This document shows positions 58,373 to 64,000 of a DNA stretch of 64,000 bases, one piece after another. The first letter of the stretch is position 1. The number at the start of each line of letters is the position of its first letter. Location: the NCBI RefSeq assembly GCF_034670185.1, contig NZ_JAXMNY010000001.1:310001-374000 (forward strand), read 5' to 3'. The notes under the pieces are model-generated. The model searched no databases and had not been told where the DNA came from. It worked only from the letters and a program-made list of their open reading frames with translations. A program made the translations under genes and the position numbers. The DNA is from Nisaea sp. (GTDB taxonomy: Bacteria; Pseudomonadota; Alphaproteobacteria; Thalassobaculales; Thalassobaculaceae).

Positions 58373-60504
58373 TGGGTCGTCGCCTGCTTTGGAGCGTCCA
58401 GGGTCACGGTCGCCTGCCGTTCGGCGATGGTCAGCGTACCGTCGACCACTGCGTCGGCCACCTGACGCGGGCTCATGCCGTAATCAAAGCCGATATCCTG
58501 GATCGCCAGGATCAGGTTCACCGGTACCATCTGTGCCTGAAGGCGTACGGAGACCGCATAGGGTCCCGAACCGGTCAGCACGTCCGCCGGTATGGCATAG
58601 GTGGCTGTCCGGCTGCCCAGCGGATCGATGGTCTGTTTGTGCTTTCGTGTGTTGCGGGGGCGGCCGTAAATCGTCGTCGGCAGCGCTTCGGGGCGCACGA
58701 AGGGCAGCACGCCCTGAGAGGTGTTGATCGGCAATACCTGTTCGCGCTCGCCGCCGCGCAACAGGCGGACCAGGAACTTGGACTGAAGATTGAACAGATC
58801 TTCATCGAGCGGCAGCTCGCCTGCATGAACATAGGCGGAATGGCTGTCGCGCAGGTCGCCGTTCGGATCGCGGTCGCCCGAGCGGTAGATCACGGCCCCG
58901 TCGCTGTTGGCGACCGTAACCTCCAGAAACATCAGGCGCTCGGCATCGAAGCCGGTCGGCACCGAATGGCCGTCGGTGATATTGCGGACCGACACCGAGA
59001 AGGAAAGCGTGCCGGGTTCGGCGGACAGGATGTCGATCTCGCTGAGTGCAAGGCCGTTGCGCAGGACTTCAAGGCGCCGCTCCTCTGCTTTCTCAAGCCG
59101 CAGTTTCTGTTCCTGGATGATCTTGCGCGCGTCGTAGCGATCGTCGATCGAACGCCATGCCTCGGGGAACGGGTAGTCGCGCGGTGCCGCGTCCTCGAAT
59201 GCGTCGGTGCCCCAGCCGGCAGCGTCGTCAAACGCCATCCATTCCCGCATGGTCTTGAAGCTCTGCGCCTTTACATTCAGCGGGAACAGGCCGGGTTGGA
59301 GGATCGAGTGGTCGGGACCGGCAAAGAAATGGCTGGCCAGCTTGCGGGATTGCGTCGGCACGCCGCCGACGATTGCCGCGGGTCCTTCTTCGTAGCCGGA
59401 CGCAACGCCCTGTTCCTTGCCCATATGGCAGTCCTGGCAGCTCACACCTGCCTTGGAGGCCGGAGACTGATGATACTCGGCGAAGGCCTCCTCCAGCCGG
59501 AAGCCGTTCACCAGGGTAACGTCGTGGCAGGTGGCACAGAAGCCGGAGGTCACCAGCGGGAAAAACCGTTCGACCTCGGTGTGAATGGCGCGGCCCGGCG
59601 CGTCACGGTCGGTCGTCACACGGTAGGTTTCCGGCTGATCAAGGACCCGTTTCAGTTCATCGTCGCCCTTGGGGCCGAAGACCGGCTCGAAAATGTCGCC
59701 CTCGACGACGGCCAGACGGCCGCTGATCTTGCCGTAATTGCGATTGACCCGATGGCAGGCGATGCATGTCACGCCTTCGCGAGATGTCGGATGCCGTTCG
59801 AAGTTGGAGACGTAGACCGATTCTTCCAGGTTCATGCCGACCGGCGTATGACAGCGTATGCAGAAGTCACCATTGGTGCCGCTGGTCTTGTTGTTGATCG
59901 CCGCCTGCATGGTCAGGAACACCGGACTCAGCTGGGCGTAGGCATGCTGCGACGCCGACCATTCATCATACTGTTTGGGGTGGCAGGTGGCGCAGGTGGT
60001 GGCCGCGGGAAAGCGATTCTCGGCGAACAGTTTCTCATGCTGGGCAGCCGCCACCGGTGTGGTTCCAGCGGTATCCTCTGGTTTATTTGGTGGGGCAGGG
60101 GCGCCGATAGCAGGCGCGATTGATGGCGTGGCGTCATCCGGCGTCGGTTGAAGCAGCAAGTCACCCGATTGTGAGGTTGGTTGAAGCAACAGATCGTCTG
60201 ATTCTGAAGCCGCCGACTTGTCGCTTGAGCTTGGCTGATGCAATAGGTCGTCTGATTGCGAGGATGCTGGCAAGTCGCTTGAAGCCGGCAGCAGCAGATC
60301 GTCTGATTGTGAGGCCGTCGCTTGATCGTTGGTCGCGGGCTGAAGCAGCAGATCATCAGCTGCGGCAAGGTGTTCTTCTATCTGCCGGAACGAGGATGGA
60401 CTGACCGTGGTCTCCGATCTGACCACTCCGGCGGTCAGACACATCGCCATCGGGACAGCGGCGATGGCAGCGATCAGATCGCGCTTGATGCCGTTCCTGA
60501 TCAT
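58369..60504 (-). CDS. Pentaheme c-type cytochrome with SDDLL repeats
   Basis: This 711-residue exported protein is the first gene of the redox operon. After a signal peptide (cleavage near residue 30) comes an acidic-leucine repeat region (47-120) with five DDLL or GDLL copies. A cytochrome domain follows with five CXXCH motifs: CATCH (171), CIRCH (215), CIACH (247), CATCH (323) and CQDCH (356). The remaining 350 residues have no heme and look beta-rich (VSVRNITDGHSVPTGFDAER resembles the C-terminal module of other multiheme cytochromes). A GGAGA site precedes the ATG. Electron donor or acceptor unknown. Confidence 0.82.
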   Translation of the reverse strand: MIRNGIKRDLIAAIAAVPMAMCLTAGVVRSETTVSPSSFRQIEEHLAAADDLLLQPATNDQATASQSDDLLLPASSDLPASSQSDDLLHQPSSSDKSAASESDDLLLQPTSQSGDLLLQPTPDDATPSIAPAIGAPAPPNKPEDTAGTTPVAAAQHEKLFAENRFPAATTCATCHPKQYDEWSASQHAYAQLSPVFLTMQAAINNKTSGTNGDFCIRCHTPVGMNLEESVYVSNFERHPTSREGVTCIACHRVNRNYGKISGRLAVVEGDIFEPVFGPKGDDELKRVLDQPETYRVTTDRDAPGRAIHTEVERFFPLVTSGFCATCHDVTLVNGFRLEEAFAEYHQSPASKAGVSCQDCHMGKEQGVASGYEEGPAAIVGGVPTQSRKLASHFFAGPDHSILQPGLFPLNVKAQSFKTMREWMAFDDAAGWGTDAFEDAAPRDYPFPEAWRSIDDRYDARKIIQEQKLRLEKAEERRLEVLRNGLALSEIDILSAEPGTLSFSVSVRNITDGHSVPTGFDAERLMFLEVTVANSDGAVIYRSGDRDPNGDLRDSHSAYVHAGELPLDEDLFNLQSKFLVRLLRGGEREQVLPINTSQGVLPFVRPEALPTTIYGRPRNTRKHKQTIDPLGSRTATYAIPADVLTGSGPYAVSVRLQAQMVPVNLILAIQDIGFDYGMSPRQVADAVVDGTLTIAERQATVTLDAPKQATTQ
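60145..60366 (-). repeat. Coding repeat region with five DDLL-type motifs
   Basis: Residues 47-120 of the pentaheme cytochrome carry ADDLLLQP, SDDLLLPA, SDDLLHQP, SDDLLLQP and SGDLLLQP, with 17-18 residue spacing in the first four. The motif and its Pro/Ala/Ser linkers resemble the SDIL repeats of the decaheme cytochrome from the same operon. Confidence 0.8.
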
Positions 60505-60524
60505 ACTCTCTCTCCGGTCACGCT

Positions 60525-60581
60525 CTCGACTTTTTATGTCGAGTTAACCGTCTCTATATCCGTGATCTTGCCATCGGTCAA
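60525..60581 (-). promoter_or_regulatory. Promoter and 5' stem-loop of the redox operon
   Basis: On the minus strand TTGACC (60581-60576) and TATAGA (60558-60553) are 17 bases apart, near consensus for a housekeeping sigma factor. The expected start near 60546 is followed at once by the inverted repeat CTCGAC-N7-GTCGAG (60543-60525), with an AT-rich loop. The repeat could be a 5' mRNA stem-loop or an operator. No FNR box is present. Confidence 0.6.
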
Positions 60582-60911
60582 ACGCCCCTCCTTGAGACAG
60601 TAAAGGGAGTGTGTGAGCATCGGATGGCGCCAGTATGGTGTGGAGATGGTTTAGTCTTCACTGTGCTGACGGCATGTAAATGTAATCTTTGATTGTTATT
60701 TCGATGCAGAATTTATGGGGCTTTTAGTGATGAAGATTCGGGCCGACTCTTCATCGTATAATGGCGCTGCACGATCCGGCGCGGCCATCATTAGGTTGAA
60801 CCGCTTCTCTAGAGATAAGGACACGGAGGCCATGCGCTACTGTGGTGACAGTACAGACGAGCGGAACGAGGATCGTTTCAGATCAACTGTTGCTGTTCGT
60901 TTATAGAGAAA
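60582..60911. other. Intergenic region without recognised genes
   Basis: About 330 bases between the redox-operon promoter and tRNA-Gln. A 63-codon plus-strand frame (60715-60906) has no ribosome site, no known family and an arbitrary composition, so I do not call it. It is AT-richer than the surroundings. Nothing else is supported. Confidence 0.4.
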
Positions 60912-60985
60912 TGGCTGGGGGACCTGGATTCGAACCAGGACTGACGGAGTCAGAGTCCGTAGTTCTACCGTTAAACTATCCCCCA
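60912..60985 (-). tRNA. tRNA-Gln (anticodon CUG)
   Basis: 74 bases with the 3' CCA encoded. The acceptor stem TGGGGGA pairs with TCCCCCA, the D arm contains AGTTTAACGGTAGAACT, the anticodon stem ACGGA/TCCGT encloses CTCTGAC with anticodon CTG, and the T arm is CCTGG-TTCGAAT-CCAGG. All four helices pair perfectly. Confidence 0.95.
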
Positions 60986-61025
60986 ACGGGACCGACGCAT
61001 CAAATGCGCTCGCGGTAGCGGCGGG

Positions 61026-61054
61026 AAACTAGCGAGCTTGCCTGCGGATGGCAA
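61026..61054 (-). promoter_or_regulatory. Possible promoter of tRNA-Gln
   Basis: TTGCCA (61054-61049) and TAGTTT (61031-61026) on the minus strand are 17 bases apart, which would start transcription about 34 bases before the tRNA. Confidence 0.35.
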
Positions 61055-61188
61055 GTGCCAAAATCACCGTTGGCGATATGCCTTGCCGGAGCAGCTTGAA
61101 ACTAGCGGTCATGGGCAGCCAGCGCTTTGCCGTGCCGGTTATCATTTGTACATTTTTGCATCATAGACTCTGTGCTTTGGATAATCTT

Positions 61189-61211
61189 GCGCCTGGCAGC
61201 TCGCCAGGCGC
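61189..61211 (+). other. Perfect 9-bp hairpin in the epimerase leader
   Basis: GCGCCTGGC and GCCAGGCGC flank a 5-base loop, ending 31 bases before the epimerase ATG. There is no T-run, so it is more likely a leader structure than a terminator. Confidence 0.45.
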
Positions 61212-61242
61212 TTCAGGAGTCGATGAAAGTGGAAATCTCCGT

Positions 61243-62220
61243 ATGAAACAGGTTCTCGTGCTCGGGGCAGGCGGCTTTATAGGCAGCCATCTGGTCCGCA
61301 GGCTCAAAGCCGAGGGCTGCTGGGTGCGGGGTGTCGACCTGAAGCATCCGCGTTATGCCAGAACCGAAGCGGACGATTTCGTCGTTGCTGACCTGCGCGA
61401 GCCGAGCAATGTCCGGGCCGTGATCGATCGGAAGTTCGATGAGGTCTATCAGCTCGCGGCGGATATGGGCGGCGCCGGATACATCTTCACCGGCGATCAC
61501 GATGCCGACGTCATGCATAATTCCGCGGCGATCAATCTGAATATTGTCGATATCTGCAACAGGCACGGCATCAAGCGGGTCTTCTATTCCTCCTCGGCCT
61601 GCATTTATCCGCAAGAGAATCAGCTGGACCCGGACACTCCGAACTGTCGCGAAGACAGTGCCTATCCGGCCAACCCGGACAGCGAATATGGCTGGGAGAA
61701 GCTTTTCAGCGAGCGTCTCTATCTCTCCTACCAACGGAACCATGGCCTCGAATGCCGCATCGCCCGGTTCCACAACATCTTTGGCCCGGAAGGGTCCTGG
61801 AACGATGGCCGGGAGAAGGCGCCGGCGGCGATCTGCCGGAAAGTGGCTGAGGCGCAGGATGGCGGCGAGATCGAAATCTGGGGTGATGGCGAGCAGACCC
61901 GTTCCTTTCTCTATATCGACGAATGCTTGGATGGCGTTCTGCGGCTGACCCGGTCCGGATTCGCGGGGCCGGTCAATATCGGCTCGGACGAAATGGTCAG
62001 CATCAATCGGTTGGTCGACATGGTTTGTGAGATTGCCGGAAAGTCCCTGACGAAACGCCATGTACCGGGTCCGCTCGGTGTGCGCGGCCGGAACTCCGAC
62101 AACAGCCTGATTCGGGCTGAATTGGGATGGGCACCGAGTGCGGCTCTGCGCGAGGGGTTAGAAAAAACCTATAGCTGGGTTGCGGATAAAGTGGCGCGAC
62201 AGGAGGCTGACCCGGTCTGA
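61243..62220 (+). CDS. GDP-mannose 3,5-epimerase-like NAD-dependent epimerase
   Basis: This 325-residue extended short-chain dehydrogenase has the NAD fold VLVLGAGGFIGSHLVRRL (residues 4-21) and the catalytic YGWEK (Y-x3-K). From memory it shares with plant GDP-D-mannose 3',5'-epimerase the DMGGAGYI, SSACIYP, RFHNIFGPEGSWNDGREKAP, WGDGEQTRSF, NIGSDEMVSIN and GPLGVRGRNSDN segments. In bacteria such enzymes make nucleotide sugars for polysaccharides. The ATG at 61243 with GGAAA upstream gives the standard N-terminus; the frame is open to 61048. Confidence 0.83.
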   Translation: MKQVLVLGAGGFIGSHLVRRLKAEGCWVRGVDLKHPRYARTEADDFVVADLREPSNVRAVIDRKFDEVYQLAADMGGAGYIFTGDHDADVMHNSAAINLNIVDICNRHGIKRVFYSSSACIYPQENQLDPDTPNCREDSAYPANPDSEYGWEKLFSERLYLSYQRNHGLECRIARFHNIFGPEGSWNDGREKAPAAICRKVAEAQDGGEIEIWGDGEQTRSFLYIDECLDGVLRLTRSGFAGPVNIGSDEMVSINRLVDMVCEIAGKSLTKRHVPGPLGVRGRNSDNSLIRAELGWAPSAALREGLEKTYSWVADKVARQEADPV

Positions 62221-62346
62221 AGAAGGAGACGGGCGTTCCCGAGCCGGAGCATTTGCCCAAACAGGCGTGTGGCAACTCGTGAATGTTGGCTCCCTGTTCG
62301 AGCCGGATTACGAAGCTGTTGTTGCCGCGGGGCCGCCGACGAGCGT

Positions 62347-62550
62347 TCCAAGAGTGTCATTCTCGTGCTGCACGATATCAATTTCGCGTCCTGCTATTCC
62401 GATCTCATCATTGCCATGCGGGACGGAAAACTGGTCCGGCAGGGCGCACCCGCCGAGATTGTGACGGCGACCAATATCCAGGAGGTTTTTGACCTTGAAG
62501 CGCGGGTCGAGATCGTTGAAGGGCGCTCCATCGTTCACTTTTATCTTTGA
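62347..62550 (+). pseudogene. 3' remnant of a siderophore-type ABC transporter ATPase
   Basis: About 67 codons match the C-terminal end of FepC/FecE-like ATPases: the H-loop SVILVLHDINFASCYSD, then IIAMRDGKLVRQGAPAEIV and a final EIVEGRSIVHFYL. Walker A, the signature motif and Walker B are missing, and the sequence upstream (62221-62346) is unrelated. The gene has therefore lost its first three quarters. No permease or binding protein gene is near. Confidence 0.8.
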
Positions 62551-62683
62551 GGACTGATGTCGTAGGGCTGTCTGATTACGGAAAAAGTAACCGGCACTTG
62601 ATCGTCAGCTCACAAAACGCGGAACTTATCAGCCCGTACTATATGAAATTTTAGATAATCCTATTACACTATCCGTTGAAACA

Positions 62684-62702
62684 GCCTCCGGACGCCGGAG
62701 GC
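62684..62702. other. GC-rich hairpin before ppx
   Basis: GCCTCCGG and CCGGAGGC flank a 3-base loop 21 bases before the ppx ATG, in an otherwise AT-rich spacer (62551-62723). No T-run follows. It may be a leader structure or the old terminator of the ABC gene. Confidence 0.35.
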
Positions 62703-62723
62703 GCCATTTGAAATGAGTGATGC

Positions 62724-63842
62724 ATGTCCACCGGCCGTTCGCTTTCGACGCGGCGGGGAGGACGTTCGACGGAGGGTGATCCGGAAAAGGGGCGCCAGGA
62801 GCGGTCGCGGCCGCCTTTGCGGCGCGAGGTTCCGAAATCGTCGAGCGCTGCCGTCCGCGCACCCAAAAAACCAGGCCAACCGCCGGTTCTGGCTGCTGTG
62901 GATTTGGGCACGAACAATTGCCGGTTGCTGATCGCCGTCCCGCACGGATCCGGTTTTCGCGTTGTTGATGCTTTTTCCCGTATCGTCCGCCTGGGGCAGG
63001 GACTTCAGAGCCGTCAGGAATTGTCTGCTGACGCCATGGACCGGACGCTCCAGGCTCTGAAAATCTGTGCCCGGAAGATGGCGAAGAAGAACGTCACCCT
63101 CTCCCGTGTCGTGGCGACGGAAGCCTGTCGTAAAGCACGTAATTGCGACGTCTTTCTGGAGCGGGTTGCTTCCGAGACGGATCTGGATATCGAGATCATC
63201 TCAACGGACGAGGAGGCCTCGCTGGCGCTGGCCGGCTGCCTGCCCTTGCTCAACCCGAACATCCCGAACGCGCTGGTCTTCGATATTGGCGGCGGCAGTA
63301 CCGAGTTGGTCTGGCACCGTGCGCAGAACCATGAAACCGAACGTAATGGAAGCGGTGCGCTCGACGCGATTTCCCTGCCGTTCGGTGTGGTCACTTTGTC
63401 GGAGCGTTATGGCGGGGACAGGTTCGACCGTGCCACCTACCGTAAAATGGTCGAGGAATCCCGAGCGGCGCTCGACGAGTTCGAAACCCGCTTCGGTATC
63501 GGTACCGCAATCAGCGATGGTCTGGTGCAGATGGTCGGAACTTCGGGGACGGTGACGACACTTGCCGGTTTGCACATGAATTTGCGCCGCTATGAGCGGA
63601 ACCGGGTCGACGGTACCTATCTCGATTTTTCGGAGATGGAAGGGATTGCAGAGCACCTGGCGTCGGTCGGCTACCGGGAGCGGGCCGCAATGCCCTGCAT
63701 CGGCTCGGACCGGGCCGATCTCGTTGTCGCCGGCTGCGCCATCCTGCAGGGAATTTGCGAGCGCTGGCCTGTAGGGCGGCTCCGGGTCGCCGACAGAGGG
63801 CTGCGTGAAGGCATTCTTGTCGATCTTTTGCAGCGTGTTTAG
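62724..63842 (+). CDS. ppx: Ppx/GppA-family phosphatase
   Basis: This 372-residue exopolyphosphatase or guanosine pentaphosphate phosphatase belongs to the actin-like ASKHA fold. The phosphate-binding loops are AAVDLGTNNCRLLIA (about residue 57) and VFDIGGGSTELVWH (about 190), with TDEEASLA and MVGTSGTVTTLAG as further family motifs. The first 50 residues are basic and probably disordered. It precedes the rlmE start by 59 bases, a pairing that I recall from many alphaproteobacteria. Confidence 0.88.
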   Translation: MSTGRSLSTRRGGRSTEGDPEKGRQERSRPPLRREVPKSSSAAVRAPKKPGQPPVLAAVDLGTNNCRLLIAVPHGSGFRVVDAFSRIVRLGQGLQSRQELSADAMDRTLQALKICARKMAKKNVTLSRVVATEACRKARNCDVFLERVASETDLDIEIISTDEEASLALAGCLPLLNPNIPNALVFDIGGGSTELVWHRAQNHETERNGSGALDAISLPFGVVTLSERYGGDRFDRATYRKMVEESRAALDEFETRFGIGTAISDGLVQMVGTSGTVTTLAGLHMNLRRYERNRVDGTYLDFSEMEGIAEHLASVGYRERAAMPCIGSDRADLVVAGCAILQGICERWPVGRLRVADRGLREGILVDLLQRV

Positions 63843-63901
63843 TCCGCGGAATAGGCGGGATGGGTTGACGAGACAGCCGCTTCCGGCGCACTTAAGCGGC
63901 C

Positions 63902-64000
63902 ATGACAACCAATCGCGGCGGACGGCGCGGCGGGCGAGGCTCTGGGTCCCGGATGACCAGCGTCGAGCTCAAGAATGCGCGTCGACATAAACCTTCATCA
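63902..64000 (+). CDS. rlmE: 23S rRNA 2'-O-ribose methyltransferase RlmE (FtsJ/RrmJ), 5' part only
   Basis: 33 codons are visible: MTTNRGGRRGGRGSGSRMTS at the start and ARRHKPSS at the window edge. A Gly/Arg-rich opening followed by a V-x-L-K-x-A-x-x-K-x-S-S-type stretch is the usual N-terminus of alphaproteobacterial RlmE, which continues with TRWLQRQLNDPYV. The position after ppx supports this. The catalytic domain lies outside the window. Confidence 0.7.
   Translation, partial: MTTNRGGRRGGRGSGSRMTSVELKNARRHKPSS

Noticed and set aside
58063..60123. 686-codon plus-strand open frame
   Set aside because: It lies exactly antisense to the pentaheme cytochrome and barrel genes, whose heme and signal motifs are unmistakable. 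Long antisense frames are expected in GC-rich DNA.
60715..60906. 63-codon frame between the redox operon and tRNA-Gln
   Set aside because: No ribosome site, no domain, and a composition unlike coding sequence of the window.

Overview
The window looks like chromosomal DNA of a GC-rich, metabolically versatile alphaproteobacterium. A marine Rhodospirillales-type organism (Thalassobaculum or Nisaea-like) is my best guess, inferred from three PAS_5-family proteins, the taurine:pyruvate aminotransferase/TauR pair, the ppx-rlmE order and the overall gene style; no marker gene here settles the genus. Most operons lie on the minus strand and are tightly packed with ATGA overlaps.

Region 1 (1-10.8 kb, minus): an oxidative catabolic island. 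It holds a three-subunit molybdenum hydroxylase (large subunit at 1-2157, cut by the window edge; FAD and 2Fe-2S subunits at 4.9-6.2 kb). Between these sit a GbcA/GbcB-like Rieske oxygenase and its reductase. A thiamine-diphosphate enzyme, protocatechuate 3,4-dioxygenase (pcaH, pcaG), pcaC and a GntR/FCD regulator follow. Two TGTATACA palindromes stand before the regulator, and an identical-spacing promoter-like element precedes both molybdenum-hydroxylase transcripts.

Region 2 (11-31 kb): signalling and nitrogen metabolism. A PAS_5 protein, a membrane class III nucleotide cyclase, a methyltransferase, an ABC binding-protein/permease fusion with a second permease, and azoR with a LysR regulator come first. 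Next is a group with a HIBADH-type dehydrogenase, a DAO-type FAD oxidase, two DUF1028 proteins, a LysR regulator and an N-carbamoyl-D-amino acid hydrolase. A CHASE2 histidine kinase/OmpA lipoprotein/FecR trio and a CodA-like amidohydrolase close the region.

Region 3 (31.1-37.8 kb, minus): a complete N-type rotary ATPase operon, atpDCQRBEFAG, with a perfect FNR/ANR box (TTGAT-N4-ATCAA) placed as in a class II activated promoter.

Region 4 (37.8-49.7 kb): a CmcJ/NvfI-type oxygenase with its LysR regulator, a possible 30-residue peptide followed by an orphan 16-bp hairpin, two convergent PAS_5 genes, a Pit phosphate transporter, a Nudix hydrolase, a methyltransferase, a DbpA-type RNA helicase, and tpa with tauR.

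Region 5 (49.7-60.5 kb, minus): the most unusual part. Seven genes transcribed from one near-consensus promoter encode a pentaheme cytochrome, an outer-membrane barrel, a membrane-anchored flavin/2Fe-2S reductase, a tetraheme c554-type cytochrome, a fusion of two cyclic-nucleotide-binding domains with a four-cluster ferredoxin, a di-heme b-type membrane protein and a decaheme cytochrome. Both large cytochromes carry tandem acidic-leucine repeats (SDIL or SDDLL). I read this as an uncharacterised trans-envelope electron-transfer system.

Region 6 (60.9-64 kb): tRNA-Gln(CUG), a plant-type GDP-mannose 3,5-epimerase, the 3' remnant of a siderophore-type ABC ATPase, ppx and the start of rlmE.
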